A DNA stretch of 64,000 nucleotides from Ruegeria sp. 6PALISEP08 (GCF_001238295.1 NZ_LGXZ01000002.1:186001-250000), one strand, 5' to 3'. Counted from the stretch's first letter, positions 20,445 to 30,443 are shown. A program made the numbers and translations. The notes: generated by a model from the letters alone, not told the origin.

Positions 20445-20861
20445 TCAAAACGCTGCCACCAATGCCATAAGCCCGATCACAAACATGCAGGCCCAGCCCA
20501 GCACATACAGCACGGACCGCAGACCGCTGTTCGGCTTGCCGATGCCCCTGAGATGCACCACCAGCATGAGCAGACGCGCAACCAAGGCGACCGACGCCAG
20601 AAGGTTGACCCAGAATGGGCTGACCCCAAGCAAAATTGCCGCCACAACAACAGTCAGAAACGCCGGAAGCGTTTCGGTTCCGTTCAGATAGGCCCGGTTC
20701 AGACGATAGGCCTGATCCCCATAGTCCTGATCGGGCGTGGCACCTGGTGCCAGACCTTTGCCCTGCTTGGCCAACGCAGAAAACGGGGCCAGAAGCAAAA
20801 CAACCAATGTGAAAAACACAACGGATGCTAGGGCGTGTGAATATTCAGCTAAGGCTTCCAT
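20445..20861 (-). CDS. MAPEG family membrane protein, nuo operon accessory
   Basis: 138 residues with four membrane helices. The family signature region reads YRLNRAYLNGTETLPAF, followed by VALVARLLMLVVHLRG. MAPEG proteins include glutathione transferases and eicosanoid enzymes, but bacterial members are mostly uncharacterised. It starts five bases after nuoF ends and so belongs to the nuo transcript. Function here unknown. Confidence 0.85.
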   Translation of the reverse strand: MEALAEYSHALASVVFFTLVVLLLAPFSALAKQGKGLAPGATPDQDYGDQAYRLNRAYLNGTETLPAFLTVVVAAILLGVSPFWVNLLASVALVARLLMLVVHLRGIGKPNSGLRSVLYVLGWACMFVIGLMALVAAF

Positions 20862-20866
20862 CGGGT

Positions 20867-22165
20867 TTACTCCGCTGCCATCGCACCCATGCGACCCGTT
20901 TTTTGGGCCTTGATGCGGTCCTCGATCTCTTCTCGGAAGTTGCGGATAAGGCCCTGGATCGGCCAGGCGGCGGCGTCGCCCAAGGCGCAGATCGTGTGGC
21001 CCTCGACCTGCTTGGTCACATCAAACAGCATGTCGATCTCTTCCAACTCGGCCTCGCCGCGCACCAGACGGTCCATCACGCGCATCATCCAGCCGGTGCC
21101 TTCGCGGCAGGGCGTACACTGGCCGCAGCTTTCGTGCTTGTAGAATTTGGACAACCGCCAGATCGCCTTTATGATGTCTGTCGACTTGTCCATAACGATC
21201 ACAGCCGCTGTTCCAAGACCCGAGCCCAGATCATTGCGCAGATAATCGAAATCCATGATCGCGTCGCGCATGTTCTCACCGCGCACACAAGGAACCGACG
21301 AGCCACCCGGGATCACTGCCAGCAGATTGTCCCAACCGCCGCGAATACCACCGCAATGAGTCTCGATCAGGTCCTCGAAGGAAATCGACATCGCTTCTTC
21401 GACGACGCAAGGGTTGTTCACATGGCCCGAGATCGCAAACAGCTTGGTGCCCGCGTTGTTCTGACGGCCAAAGCCTGCGAACCAATCGGCACCCCGGCGC
21501 AGGATGGTCGGCACAACAGCGATGGATTCCACATTGTTCACCGTGGTCGGGCAACCATAGAGGCCAGCGCCCGCCGGGAACGGAGGTTTCATCCGCGGCA
21601 TACCCTTCTTGCCCTCAAGGCTTTCGATCAGCGCGGTTTCCTCGCCACAGATATAGGCACCGGCACCATGATGCAGGAAGATATCGAAGTCCCAACCTGA
21701 ACCGGCGGCGTTCTTACCCAGCAGGCCCGCATCATAGGCCTCATCAATCGCGGCCTGCAGCGCCTCGCGCTCGCGGATGTATTCACCGCGCAGGTAGATG
21801 TAGCAGGTATGCGCATTCATCGCGAACGACGCGATCAGGCAGCCTTCGATCAGCGTGTGCGGATCATGGCGCATGATCTCGCGGTCTTTGCAGGTGCCGG
21901 GTTCGGATTCGTCCGCGTTGACCACCAAATAGGACGGACGCCCATCGCTTTCCTTGGGCATGAACGACCATTTCAGACCGGTCGGAAAGCCAGCGCCGCC
22001 GCGGCCGCGCAGGCCCGAGTCCTTCATCGTCTGGATGATCCAGTCGCGGCCCTTATCAATCAGGCCAGAAGTGCCGTCCCAATGCCCGCGGGCTTGCGCG
22101 CCTTTCAGCGTACGCTCATGCATCCCGTAGATGTTGGTAAAGATCCGGTCCTGATCCTTCAGCAT
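20867..22165 (-). CDS. nuoF: NADH-quinone oxidoreductase subunit F
   Basis: 432 residues. The FMN/NADH-binding region has [17 protein letters not shown] and [17 protein letters not shown]. The N3 4Fe-4S cluster motif is [11 protein letters not shown], with the fourth cysteine in [13 protein letters not shown]. This subunit oxidises NADH and passes electrons to the cluster chain. It begins six bases after the DUF5337 gene. Confidence 0.98.
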   Translation of the reverse strand: MLKDQDRIFTNIYGMHERTLKGAQARGHWDGTSGLIDKGRDWIIQTMKDSGLRGRGGAGFPTGLKWSFMPKESDGRPSYLVVNADESEPGTCKDREIMRHDPHTLIEGCLIASFAMNAHTCYIYLRGEYIREREALQAAIDEAYDAGLLGKNAAGSGWDFDIFLHHGAGAYICGEETALIESLEGKKGMPRMKPPFPAGAGLYGCPTTVNNVESIAVVPTILRRGADWFAGFGRQNNAGTKLFAISGHVNNPCVVEEAMSISFEDLIETHCGGIRGGWDNLLAVIPGGSSVPCVRGENMRDAIMDFDYLRNDLGSGLGTAAVIVMDKSTDIIKAIWRLSKFYKHESCGQCTPCREGTGWMMRVMDRLVRGEAELEEIDMLFDVTKQVEGHTICALGDAAAWPIQGLIRNFREEIEDRIKAQKTGRMGAMAAE

Positions 22166-22171
22166 CGCTAG

Positions 22172-22399
22172 TTACCCTTGGCTATCCTGACGCATGCGCC
22201 AGAGTTGAAAAATGTTGATGCCCGCATAGATGAAGCCCGCCAAAGCGGCGAGATCGAACAGCAGAGCGTGCCGGGTCGTCAAACCCAGCGCGGGTCCAAT
22301 GAACAGGTTCATCGCAAGCCAGATCAGCATGGTCACAGTTATGACCACTCCGATGTGTCGGCCCTTGCTGGCTATGGCTTGTTCGTTGTCCTTGTCCAT
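22172..22399 (-). CDS. DUF5337 family small membrane protein, nuo operon accessory
   Basis: 75 residues with two predicted membrane helices (GVVITVTMLIWLAMNLFIG and LLFDLAALAGFIYAGINIF) joined by a short loop, and a charged C-terminus (WRMRQDSQG). It matches DUF5337, which I know from Rhodobacterales between nuoE and nuoF. It may be a lineage-specific supernumerary subunit or assembly factor of complex I; the evidence is position only. Confidence 0.85.
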   Translation of the reverse strand: MDKDNEQAIASKGRHIGVVITVTMLIWLAMNLFIGPALGLTTRHALLFDLAALAGFIYAGINIFQLWRMRQDSQG

Positions 22400-22429
22400 T
22401 TTCCCCTGATGCTCTAGATGGGCATCCGC

Positions 22430-23569
22430 TTAGTCTTCGTACGTACCTTCTTCCTTGGCACGTTTGGCAAATTCGGTTTCTTCACCCGCAGCAAGCTGGG
22501 CCGCCTGCGCAATCCAGCCATCGCGTTCGATACGGCCTTTGAATTTCAACCGTGCATCGACCCAAGCCACCTGTTCGGGTGTCCAAGCTGCGATCTGGTC
22601 GTAGTGATAGAAGCCCAGTTCGTTCAGTGTCTCTTCCAGCTTGGGACCAACGCCTTTCAACAGCTTCAGGTCATCTGCCTTGCCGTTGCGTGCGGCGGTC
22701 AGAGTCTCGGGCTGGTCTTCTTTGACGTCTGTGGGCTTGGCATCGGCTTCTTTCGCAACAGGTTTGGCTTTCGCCTCAGCCGCTTGTTTCACTGCCGGTT
22801 TCGGAGCCTCGGGCGCTTTCGGAGGTTTTGCTGCCGCCGACGCACCCGCCTGCTTGCCATCCTTACCAAGCCACGGCGTCAGGATCGGAACTTCGGTCCC
22901 GTTAATTCGCTTGACCGTGTCGCCCAGATCTGTCGCCAACTCAACGCTGGCGTTGTGTTGCGGCTTGCCAGCTTCATATTCGGACAAGCTGCTCAGCCCT
23001 TTCAGCGGCTCAGCCGCGTAGCGTCCGTTTTGGGGACCGGGCGTCGGCACCTTACCTGCTGCCAAATCGTCGATAATCTTGCCAAAGCTCTCGGCAGTCA
23101 GGTCTTCGTAGTAATCCTTGCCAATCTGCGCCATCGGCGCGTTGGTGCAGGAACCAAGGCATTCGACCTCTTCCCAGCTCAACTTGCCGTCGGCAGAGAG
23201 TTCATGCGGCTTGGCTGCAATCTTTTCCTTACAAACGGCAATCAGATCCTCGGCCCCGCAGATCATGCAGGAGGTTGTGCCGCAGACCTGAATATGCGCA
23301 ACGGACCCAACCGGTTGCAGCTGGAACATGAAGTAGAACGAAGCGACCTCGAGCACGCGGATATAGGCCATGCCCAGCATATCCGCGACGGATTCAATCG
23401 CCGGGCGGCTGAGCCAGCCCTGTTGTTCTTGCGCGCGCCACAGCAAAGGGATGACCGCGCTGGCCTGACGCCCCTCGGGATACTTGGTGATCTGCGCTTC
23501 GGCCCATTGCTGGTTGGCAGCGGTGAAGGCAAAGCTTTCGGGTTGTTCGGGATGCAGACGGCGGAGCAT
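22430..23569 (-). CDS. nuoE: NADH-quinone oxidoreductase subunit E with a long HhH-bearing C-terminal extension
   Basis: 379 residues, against about 160-240 for ordinary NuoE. The first 180 residues are the thioredoxin-like NuoE domain with the N1a 2Fe-2S ligands Cys96, Cys101, Cys137 and Cys141. Then comes a linker of about 60 residues rich in Ala, Lys and Pro (240-300), and a final domain (300-379) starting [20 protein letters not shown], a helix-hairpin-helix-like fold of the kind often tacked onto bacterial and chloroplast proteins. The start overlaps the nuoD stop by one base (TAATG). The extension is not needed for the known chemistry; it may dock or assemble the module. Confidence 0.95.
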   Translation of the reverse strand: MLRRLHPEQPESFAFTAANQQWAEAQITKYPEGRQASAVIPLLWRAQEQQGWLSRPAIESVADMLGMAYIRVLEVASFYFMFQLQPVGSVAHIQVCGTTSCMICGAEDLIAVCKEKIAAKPHELSADGKLSWEEVECLGSCTNAPMAQIGKDYYEDLTAESFGKIIDDLAAGKVPTPGPQNGRYAAEPLKGLSSLSEYEAGKPQHNASVELATDLGDTVKRINGTEVPILTPWLGKDGKQAGASAAAKPPKAPEAPKPAVKQAAEAKAKPVAKEADAKPTDVKEDQPETLTAARNGKADDLKLLKGVGPKLEETLNELGFYHYDQIAAWTPEQVAWVDARLKFKGRIERDGWIAQAAQLAAGEETEFAKRAKEEGTYED

Positions 23570-24795
23570 TAGCGGTCAATCTCTCCAAATACGACGTCCA
23601 TGGTGCCGATGATGGCGGCGACGTCGGCCAGTTGGTGGCCTTTGGCGACGTGGTCCATGGCTTGCAGGTGCAGGAACCCCGGCGCACGCAGTTTGGCACG
23701 GTAAGGTTTATTGGTGCCATCGGCGACCAGATAGACGCCAAACTCACCCTTGGGGGCCTCGACGGCGGCGTAAACCTCCCCTGCGGGGACGTGGAAACCT
23801 TCGGTGTACAGCTTGAAGTGATGGATCAGGCTTTCCATCGAGGTCTTCATGTCCGAACGTTTCGGCGGGGTGATCTTGCCACGCGCCAGAACGTCGCCCG
23901 GGCAGTCGCGGATTTTGGCGATGGCCTGACGGATGATCAGCAGCGACTGGCGCATCTCTTCCATGCGGACGAGGTAGCGATCATAGCAATCGCCGTTCTT
24001 GCCTACGGGGATCTGGAACTCAAACTCGTCATAGCATTCATAGGGCTGCGCGCGACGCAGATCCCAGGCCAGACCCGATCCGCGCACCATCACACCGGAG
24101 AAGCCGTATTTCAAAATATCGTCTTCGGTCACAACGCCGATATCGGCGTTACGCTGTTTGAAGATGCGGTTTTCCGTCAACAGGCCGTCGATGTCGTCCA
24201 GAACAGCGGGGAATTCGTGGCTCCACGCCTCGATATCGTCCAGAAGTTCGGGCGGCAGGTCTTGATGGACGCCTCCGGGTCGAAAATAGGCGGCGTGCAG
24301 TCGGGCACCACAGGCGCGCTCATAGAACACCATCAGCTTTTCACGCTCTTCAAAACCCCAAAGCGGCGGTGTCAGCGCGCCAACGTCCATCGCCTGCGTG
24401 GTCACGTTTAGCAGGTGATTCAGGATGCGCCCGATCTCGGAATACAGCACCCGGATCAACGAACCACGGCGCGGCACCTCGACTCCGGTAAGCTTTTCGA
24501 TGGCCAGACACCAGGCATGTTCCTGATTCATCGGCGCCACGTAGTCCAGACGGTCGAAATACGGCAGGTTCTGCAGATAGGTCCGGCTTTCCATCAGCTT
24601 TTCGGTGCCACGGTGCAGCAAGCCAATATGCGGGTCACAACGCTCGACGATCTCACCGTCGAGTTCGAGCACCAGACGCAGAACCCCGTGCGCCGCAGGG
24701 TGTTGCGGGCCGAAGTTGATGTTGAAGTTGCGGATCTTCTGTTCTCCGCTCAGCGCGTCCGTGCTGCCGTCATCGTATCTTGAGCCGTCCATCAA
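23569..24795 (-). CDS. nuoD: NADH-quinone oxidoreductase subunit D
   Basis: 408 residues of the hydrogenase-large-subunit-like family: [21 protein letters not shown] at the N-terminus (quinone-site histidines), [17 protein letters not shown], and a C-terminus [12 protein letters not shown]. The first codon is TTG at 24795, followed at once by ATG at 24792; the ATG shares its A with the stop codon of the small gene upstream (TGATG), so 24792 may be the true, coupled start. Separate nuoC and nuoD genes are present (no fusion). Confidence 0.97.
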   Translation of the reverse strand: MMDGSRYDDGSTDALSGEQKIRNFNINFGPQHPAAHGVLRLVLELDGEIVERCDPHIGLLHRGTEKLMESRTYLQNLPYFDRLDYVAPMNQEHAWCLAIEKLTGVEVPRRGSLIRVLYSEIGRILNHLLNVTTQAMDVGALTPPLWGFEEREKLMVFYERACGARLHAAYFRPGGVHQDLPPELLDDIEAWSHEFPAVLDDIDGLLTENRIFKQRNADIGVVTEDDILKYGFSGVMVRGSGLAWDLRRAQPYECYDEFEFQIPVGKNGDCYDRYLVRMEEMRQSLLIIRQAIAKIRDCPGDVLARGKITPPKRSDMKTSMESLIHHFKLYTEGFHVPAGEVYAAVEAPKGEFGVYLVADGTNKPYRAKLRAPGFLHLQAMDHVAKGHQLADVAAIIGTMDVVFGEIDR

Positions 24796-24914
24796 CGCCC
24801 TCGTTTCTTCTTTGCCTCAGCCCGAACCCGGACTTTTTCAGCCTCAGCCGCTTTCGCCGCGGCCCCTGCAAGCAAGACGCCCAATGCGCCCAATATGATC
24901 AGTTCACCCATCAT
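24792..24914 (-). CDS. Small membrane protein of about 40 residues between nuoC and nuoD
   Basis: Read directly on the minus strand: ATG ATG at 24914/24911, then one hydrophobic helix ([17 protein letters not shown]) and a highly charged tail ([20 protein letters not shown]). The stop TGA overlaps the nuoD ATG by one base, and the previous small ORF ends four bases upstream, so translation is coupled on both sides. It is too short for ordinary gene finding. One helix plus a basic tail would suit a small supernumerary subunit or assembly peptide. I do not know a family for it. Confidence 0.65.
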   Translation of the reverse strand: MMGELIILGALGVLLAGAAAKAAEAEKVRVRAEAKKKRGR

Positions 24915-24918
24915 CACG

Positions 24919-25095
24919 TCAGCGGCGCTCCATCTCTTGCAGTTTCATGGCCATCATCCACAGCAGGACGATCACAACCGGAGAGATGATACATGCAAAC
25001 GCCCAGTTCTTGTTGATCCCGAAATGCGGCAGCAGCTTGAGCATCGGTACGACCGTCGCGACCACCAGAACAATCCAGATCAGGAACTCAAACAT
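24919..25095 (-). CDS. Small two-helix membrane protein, 58 residues, between nuoC and nuoD
   Basis: The ATG at 25095 follows the nuoC stop by two bases and has an AGGAGACC ribosome site inside the end of nuoC. The product begins MFEFLIWIVLVVATVVPMLK, has a turn LLPHFGINKNWAF, and a second helix SPVVIVLLWMMAM, ending LQEMERR. Two membrane helices, a good ribosome site and tight spacing make it a real gene. I recognise no named family; it is probably a complex I accessory peptide of this lineage. Confidence 0.75.
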   Translation of the reverse strand: MFEFLIWIVLVVATVVPMLKLLPHFGINKNWAFACIISPVVIVLLWMMAMKLQEMERR

Positions 25096-25097
25096 GA

Positions 25098-25700
25098 TTA
25101 GGTCTCCTGTTTTTCATCCCCTGGCAAAATGTAGTTCGCACCTTCCCATGGGGACATGAAATCGAATTGACGGTATTCCTGCACCAACGAGACCGGTTCA
25201 TAGACCACGCGTTTCTGCGCCTCGTCATAGCGAACCTCGGTGTAGCCGGTGGTTGGGAAATCCTTGCGCAGCGGATAGCCGCGGAATCCATAGTCGGTCA
25301 GGATGCGCCTCAGGTCCGGGTGACCCGAGAACAGGATGCCGAACATGTCGAACACTTCACGCTCGAACCAGTTGGCCGAGGGGTGAACATCGACGATCGA
25401 GGGCACCATGTCCTCTTCGCGGATCGACACCCGCAGGCGGATGCGCTGGTTCTGGTACATCGACAGGAAGTGATAAACCACGTCGAACCGCTTGGCCCGT
25501 TCAGGATAGTCGACACCGGTGATGTCGACCAAAGTCGAGAACTGACAGTTGCGATCGGATTTCAGGAATTCAATGAATTCCACAAGGTTCGACGGCGCAA
25601 CATCCACGTTCAACTCATCATGGGTCACATCCCAGGACAGAACGCAATCGGCCCGCTTCAGTTCCAGCTGTGCGCCGAGTTCTTTGAGTGCTTCGCTCAT
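25098..25700 (-). CDS. nuoC: NADH-quinone oxidoreductase subunit C
   Basis: 200 residues, the 30-kDa subunit of complex I. The family signature ERE-type segment is present in [23 protein letters not shown]-like sequence at about 115-135, followed by [14 protein letters not shown]. It binds NuoB/D/I in the peripheral arm. A GGAG site precedes the start at 25700, 11 bases after nuoB. Confidence 0.97.
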   Translation of the reverse strand: MSEALKELGAQLELKRADCVLSWDVTHDELNVDVAPSNLVEFIEFLKSDRNCQFSTLVDITGVDYPERAKRFDVVYHFLSMYQNQRIRLRVSIREEDMVPSIVDVHPSANWFEREVFDMFGILFSGHPDLRRILTDYGFRGYPLRKDFPTTGYTEVRYDEAQKRVVYEPVSLVQEYRQFDFMSPWEGANYILPGDEKQET

Positions 25701-25711
25701 CAGCTCTCTCC

Positions 25712-26245
25712 TCAGCGGACGATGGTGCCGGTACGGCGGATTTTACGTTGTAGCTGCATCAGGCCATACAGCAGCGCCTCAGCGGTCGGAGGGCAGCCGG
25801 GCACATAGATGTCTACGGGTACAACACGATCGCAGCCGCGTACGACCGAATAGGAATAGTGATAATAGCCGCCACCGTTGGCGCAGGATCCCATCGAGAT
25901 CACGTAACGTGGTTCGGGCATCTGGTCGTAGACCTTGCGCAGCGCCGGAGCCATCTTGTTGGTCAGCGTCCCTGCCACGATCATCACATCCGACTGACGT
26001 GGAGAGGCGCGCGGCGCGATGCCAAACCGTTCCGCATCATAACGCGGCATCGAGGTGTGCATCATCTCGACCGCGCAGCAGGCCAGACCAAAGGTCATCC
26101 AGTGCAACGAACCGGTCCGGGCCCAGTTGATAATGTCCTCGGTCGAGGTCAGCAGGAATCCTTTGTCCTGCAGCTCGGCATTCAGGGCCTGGGTCGCGAC
26201 TTCCTTGTCGACGCCGGCAGTGTTTGCACCCGTCATCACTCCCAT
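25712..26245 (-). CDS. nuoB: NADH-quinone oxidoreductase subunit B
   Basis: 177 residues from the ATG at 26245. The N2 4Fe-4S ligands are visible: the tandem cysteines in [10 protein letters not shown], one in GSCANGGG and one in VPGCPPT. N2 is the terminal cluster that reduces quinone. Three starts were considered: 26266 lacks a site, 26245 has AAGGGGG at good spacing, and 26236 overlaps the nuoA stop in a TGATG arrangement. I prefer 26245; the choice changes only three residues against 26236. Confidence 0.96.
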   Translation of the reverse strand: MGVMTGANTAGVDKEVATQALNAELQDKGFLLTSTEDIINWARTGSLHWMTFGLACCAVEMMHTSMPRYDAERFGIAPRASPRQSDVMIVAGTLTNKMAPALRKVYDQMPEPRYVISMGSCANGGGYYHYSYSVVRGCDRVVPVDIYVPGCPPTAEALLYGLMQLQRKIRRTGTIVR

Positions 26246-26601
26246 TCCAAGGCCCCCTTCTTCCATTCATAGGCAAAGCCGATGGTCAGAACGCCCAGGA
26301 ACACCATCATCGACCAGAACCCTACATCGCTGATATCCTTGAAGCCGACGGCCCAGGGAAACAGAAAGGCGATTTCCAGATCGAAGATGATGAAGAGAAT
26401 CGATACCAGATAGAACCGGACGTCGAATTTCATCCGCGCATCGTCGAAGGCATTGAAACCACATTCATATGCGCTGACCTTTTCAGGGTCGGGATTGCGG
26501 ACGGCCAGAACCACAGCAGCCAGAATCAGGACGATCCCAAGGCCCACCGCAACGGCCAGAAACACCAGAATCGGGAGGTACTCCCGCAGCAGGTCTTCCA
26601 C
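26236..26601 (-). CDS. nuoA: NADH-quinone oxidoreductase subunit A, first gene of the nuo operon
   Basis: 121 residues, three membrane helices. The quinone-site loop is present as [21 protein letters not shown], followed by [13 protein letters not shown]. The start codon is GTG at 26601 with GGAAAGGAG upstream. Its end overlaps nuoB. This is the first nuo cistron after a promoter-like region at 26669-26696. Confidence 0.97.
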   Translation of the reverse strand: MEDLLREYLPILVFLAVAVGLGIVLILAAVVLAVRNPDPEKVSAYECGFNAFDDARMKFDVRFYLVSILFIIFDLEIAFLFPWAVGFKDISDVGFWSMMVFLGVLTIGFAYEWKKGALEWE

Positions 26602-26617
26602 GAATAGCTCCTTTCCT

Positions 26618-26641
26618 GCGCACGCCCCAAAACGGGTGCGC
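26618..26641 (-). promoter_or_regulatory. Leader hairpin before nuoA
   Basis: GCGCAC..CC pairs with GG.GTGCGC (8 pairs with one bulge, loop around caaaac). It lies in the nuoA leader just upstream of the ribosome site, so it might protect the 5' end or tune translation. No T-tract follows on the minus strand. Confidence 0.35.
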
Positions 26642-26668
26642 CGTCAATTGGCGTGTTGACTGGACATT

Positions 26669-26696
26669 CTCTATCCGCGCGGGGTCAGAGGGTCAA
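26669..26696 (-). promoter_or_regulatory. Candidate sigma-70 promoter of the nuo operon
   Basis: On the minus strand TTGACC and ATAGAG are separated by 16 bases, about 70 bases upstream of the nuoA GTG. The -35 is close to consensus; the -10 is weak. This is the only such pair I find in the 187-base gap after the liu operon. Confidence 0.45.
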
Positions 26697-26788
26697 CCGA
26701 ACACAGCCCCCTTCGCCATCAAACCTTCGCTTGACAGCGCGGCATAGAATCGCAGCGGGGTTTCTTGCCAGGGCCTAGCGGATCTTTG

Positions 26789-27577
26789 TTAAACCTGCTT
26801 ATTCCATGCAGGTTTACGTTTTTCGAAAAACGCCGCAATGCCTTCGCGCGCCTCTTTCGTTTCCCAGCGTTCGACCAGTTCCCCAATGGTCTGATCGATC
26901 ACGGCATCGTCAATGCGCGGACCCAGGGTTCTGATCAGCGCCTTGGCAGAGGCGACCGCGCCGGGCGCGCAAGACAAATAGGGGCGAATTTCATCTTCTA
27001 TTGCATCTGAAAGCCGGTCTGCTGACACCGTCTTTGCCAGCAATCCCAGATCAACAGCCTCTGCAGCATCGAACAATCGGGCGGACATAAACACCCTGCG
27101 CGCACGAGCTTCGCCCATGCGGGCAATGACATAGGGCCCGATTGTTGCGGGAATCAGCCCTAGCCTTGTCTCGGTCAAACCCATTTTCAGACTGTCGATG
27201 CCAATTGCGACATCGCACACCGCGGCCATGCCAACGCCGCCACCGAAGGCATTGCCTTGCAGCGCCCCGATCAACGGCTTGGGCATTGTGTTCAAAGCCT
27301 GCAACATCTCGGCCAGCTTGCGCGCTTCCACAAACCGCGTCTCTTTATCAGCAGCCATCTGGTCCTGCATCCACCCCAGATCACCGCCAGCACAAAACGT
27401 CTTTCCGGCCGCAGCCAGAACGACCACTCGGACAGCATCATCACTACCCAGTTGTGACGCAGCCTCGGTCAGTTCAGTAATCATTCGCCCTGACAAGGCG
27501 TTATGTTTGTCCGCCCTGTTCAGAGTGAGAATGGCAACACCACGCGCATCTGTCGAAATCGTTATGGTTTCAAACAT
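26789..27577 (-). CDS. liuC: Enoyl-CoA hydratase, probably methylglutaconyl-CoA hydratase
   Basis: 262 residues of the crotonase family. The oxyanion-hole segments KTFCAGGDLGWM and NAFGGGVGMAAVCD are present, as is the acidic catalytic region TETRLGLIPATIGPYV. In the leucine pathway this enzyme hydrates 3-methylglutaconyl-CoA to HMG-CoA. It starts one base after the HMG-CoA lyase gene and is the last gene of the liu operon, which fixes the likely substrate; the sequence alone would only say crotonase family. Confidence 0.88.
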   Translation of the reverse strand: MFETITISTDARGVAILTLNRADKHNALSGRMITELTEAASQLGSDDAVRVVVLAAAGKTFCAGGDLGWMQDQMAADKETRFVEARKLAEMLQALNTMPKPLIGALQGNAFGGGVGMAAVCDVAIGIDSLKMGLTETRLGLIPATIGPYVIARMGEARARRVFMSARLFDAAEAVDLGLLAKTVSADRLSDAIEDEIRPYLSCAPGAVASAKALIRTLGPRIDDAVIDQTIGELVERWETKEAREGIAAFFEKRKPAWNKQV

Positions 27578-27578
27578 G

Positions 27579-28430
27579 TCAGCCCCTTAGTGCCTTTGCC
27601 ATCCGTGCAGCTTCTTCAACCACATCAAGGTCCAGCCCGGTCTCATATCCCAATCGCTGCAAATGCCCGGCGACGGCTTCGGTGGCTACGTTCCCTTCAG
27701 CCCCCGGCGCATAGGGGCAACCGCCCAATCCGCCCGCGGCTGCGTCGAACACGCGCACACCCAGCGCGAGAGCCGCATCAATATTGTCAATCGCGCGACC
27801 ATTGGTGTCGTGGAAATGCCCCGCCAGCCGCGTCACGGGAACCCTTTCGCGCACCGCCAGAAGCATATGCGCGATTTTGTCCGGCGTCCCCTGCCCGATC
27901 GTATCACCCAACGAGATCTCGTAGCAGCCCAGCGCAAACAACCGATCCGCAACTTCGGCCACTTGCTCTGGCGGGGTCGGGCCATCGTAAGGGCAATCCG
28001 TCACGCATGAGACATAGCCCCGCACCGGCAGGTCGATATGACGTGCCGCTTCCAGGATCGGAATGAACCGCTCAATCGACTCTTCGATTGACGCATTGAC
28101 ATTGGCTTTTGAGAACCCTTCCGAGGCTGATGCAAACACCGCAATCTCGTCTGCCTTGGCGGCCAGCGAATCCTCATACCCGCGCATATTGGGCGTCAGG
28201 GCCGCGTAGCGGACCCCATCTGCGCGGGTAATCCCGGCCAGCACCTGCGCCGATCCCGCCATCTGCGGCACCCATTTGGGGGATACAAAGCTTGCAACTT
28301 CGATCCGGCGAAACCCGGCACGGCTGAGACAGTCGATCAGTGCTACCTTGTCAGCAACTGGTATCTCACGCTTTTCATTCTGCAGCCCATCGCGCGGCCC
28401 AACCTCATAAATTTCGACCTGATCGCCCAT
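27579..28430 (-). CDS. liuE: Hydroxymethylglutaryl-CoA lyase
   Basis: 283 residues, TIM-barrel of the DRE family. The N-terminal GPRDGLQNEK motif, metal-ligand GHFHDTNGRA and the active-site loop GGLGGCPYAPGAEGN are present. It cleaves HMG-CoA to acetyl-CoA and acetoacetate, the last step of leucine breakdown. It is followed by liuC after one base and preceded by liuD with a 78-base gap. Confidence 0.95.
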   Translation of the reverse strand: MGDQVEIYEVGPRDGLQNEKREIPVADKVALIDCLSRAGFRRIEVASFVSPKWVPQMAGSAQVLAGITRADGVRYAALTPNMRGYEDSLAAKADEIAVFASASEGFSKANVNASIEESIERFIPILEAARHIDLPVRGYVSCVTDCPYDGPTPPEQVAEVADRLFALGCYEISLGDTIGQGTPDKIAHMLLAVRERVPVTRLAGHFHDTNGRAIDNIDAALALGVRVFDAAAGGLGGCPYAPGAEGNVATEAVAGHLQRLGYETGLDLDVVEEAARMAKALRG

Positions 28431-28508
28431 GTCTGTGCCCCTTCCAGCTGCATTTTGTTCTCAAAACGAATGATTCGACCGTGCCACGTGTCGCGACCCG
28501 GGTACAGA

Positions 28509-30440
28509 TCACTCTTCCTCCAACCGCACCAAAGCTGCCCCGGCTTCGACCTGAGCGCCATCTTCGACCAGCACCTCGGCCACCACGCCATCGCGTGCAG
28601 CCAGCAGGGAATGCTCCATCTTCATCGCTTCAAGAATTGCCAATCGGTCGCCCTCTTGCACGGCCTGACCTGCTGTCGCAAAGACCGCTTTGACCAGACC
28701 CGGCATTGGGGCCTCGATCACGTTGGTATCGCCCGTGGCACTGGCATCCCGGTCCAGCGGATCGATCAGGTCGAAGCTGCGTCCATAGTCCGCAAACACG
28801 GTCAGGGTCGATCCGCTGACTGAAACTTCGGGCATCGGCGCCCCATTCAGTGCCCAGCGACCCGAGGTCCGCTCGGCCAAGACACGATCCTCTCCGATCT
28901 GCCAAAACTGGCGATCTGACCCGTCGACTTGCACAACCAGATCCAAGATTTCACCCCCAGCAGACAGTTGTACAGCGCGATGCAACGGAGCCCATAGCGA
29001 AAACCCGGTTTCAGGTGCGACGTCCACAAGGTTCAAAGCCGTCATCGCGGCTGCAACGCTTGCCACGACCGAAGGTTCTAGTTCCTGCACCAATGCCTCA
29101 AGGTCACGTCCGATCAATCCCGTATCCACATCCCCCGAGGCAAACCCCGCGTGGCGCGTCAACGCGCCCAGGAAAGCCAGGTTTGTTACGGTGCCTGCCA
29201 CTTCGGTTTTCTGAAGCACGCGGTGCAACGTCTCAAGTGCAACAGAGCGAGTCGGCCCATGCACCACCACCTTGGCAATCATCGGGTCGTACCAGGGGCT
29301 GATCGTATCCCCGGCCCGCACGCCACTGTCGGCACGGCAATCGACCGGGAAATCCAGATGGGTCAGCGTACCCGTCGCGGGCAGGAACCCTTTCGGAACG
29401 TCTTCTGCATAAAGCCGTGCCTCGAACGCATGGCCCTGAATAGACAGATCTTCCTGCTGCTTCGGCAAGCGTTCACCCGCCGCGACACGCAATTGCCATT
29501 CGACAAGATCGACCCCTGTGATCGCCTCGGTCACTGGGTGTTCCACCTGCAAGCGCGTGTTCATTTCCATGAACCAGAACCTGTCCGGGCGCAGCCCGTC
29601 CGAGGCATCCACAATGAACTCAACGGTGCCCGCGCCCTTGTAGCCAATTGCTTCAGCTGCGCGCACGCCCGCCTGCCCCATAGATTCCCGCATTTCACCC
29701 GTCATGCCAGGGGCCGGAGCCTCTTCGATCACCTTCTGATGTCGGCGTTGCAGAGAGCAATCGCGTTCAAACAGATGCACAGCATGGGTGCCGTCGCCAA
29801 AGACCTGCACCTCGATATGGCGCGGCTTGGCGACGAATTTCTCGACCAATACTGCATCGTTGCCAAACGCGGTCTTGGCCTCGCCTCGTGCGCTGTCCAG
29901 CGCGGCGGTGAAATCCTCGGGCCGTTCGACCAGCCGCATCCCCTTACCGCCACCGCCTGCAACGGCTTTGATCAGAACCGGATAGCCGATGGTATCCGCC
30001 GCGCCAGCCAAATGCTCAGGGTCCTGATTGTCACCGTGATAGCCAGGGACCACCGGAACACCGGCTTGCTCCATCAGAACCTTGGCGGCATCCTTGAGGC
30101 CCATCTTGCGGATCGCGTCAGCCGAGGGGCCAATGAAGGACAGACCCGCCGCCTCAACCGCATCCACAAAATCGGGGTTTTCGGACAGAAAGCCATAGCC
30201 GGGATGGATCGCCTGCGCGCCGGTCTCCAGCGCAGCCTGAATGATTACGTCGCCCTTTAGGTAACTCTCCGCCGGGGCCGCACCGCCGATATGCACGGCC
30301 TCATCCGCCATCTGCACATGCTTGGCCGAGGCATCCGCGTCCGAATACACAGCAACGCAGGACACACCCATCTTTTGGGCCGTTTCCATCACCCGGCAGG
30401 CAATCTCGCCCCGGTTGGCAATCAGGATTTTATTGAACAT
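28509..30440 (-). CDS. liuD: Methylcrotonoyl-CoA carboxylase, biotin-carrying alpha subunit
   Basis: 643 residues: biotin carboxylase (about 1-445, with GGGGKGMR and EMNTRLQVEHPVTE), a linker/BT domain, and a C-terminal biotinyl domain with EAMKMEHS, the biotinylated lysine at 607. With LiuB it carboxylates 3-methylcrotonyl-CoA in leucine degradation. The biotin would be attached by the BirA encoded at 8504-9253. It follows the ASCH-domain gene by three bases. Confidence 0.94.
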   Translation of the reverse strand: MFNKILIANRGEIACRVMETAQKMGVSCVAVYSDADASAKHVQMADEAVHIGGAAPAESYLKGDVIIQAALETGAQAIHPGYGFLSENPDFVDAVEAAGLSFIGPSADAIRKMGLKDAAKVLMEQAGVPVVPGYHGDNQDPEHLAGAADTIGYPVLIKAVAGGGGKGMRLVERPEDFTAALDSARGEAKTAFGNDAVLVEKFVAKPRHIEVQVFGDGTHAVHLFERDCSLQRRHQKVIEEAPAPGMTGEMRESMGQAGVRAAEAIGYKGAGTVEFIVDASDGLRPDRFWFMEMNTRLQVEHPVTEAITGVDLVEWQLRVAAGERLPKQQEDLSIQGHAFEARLYAEDVPKGFLPATGTLTHLDFPVDCRADSGVRAGDTISPWYDPMIAKVVVHGPTRSVALETLHRVLQKTEVAGTVTNLAFLGALTRHAGFASGDVDTGLIGRDLEALVQELEPSVVASVAAAMTALNLVDVAPETGFSLWAPLHRAVQLSAGGEILDLVVQVDGSDRQFWQIGEDRVLAERTSGRWALNGAPMPEVSVSGSTLTVFADYGRSFDLIDPLDRDASATGDTNVIEAPMPGLVKAVFATAGQAVQEGDRLAILEAMKMEHSLLAARDGVVAEVLVEDGAQVEAGAALVRLEEE

Positions 30441-30443
30441 TGT

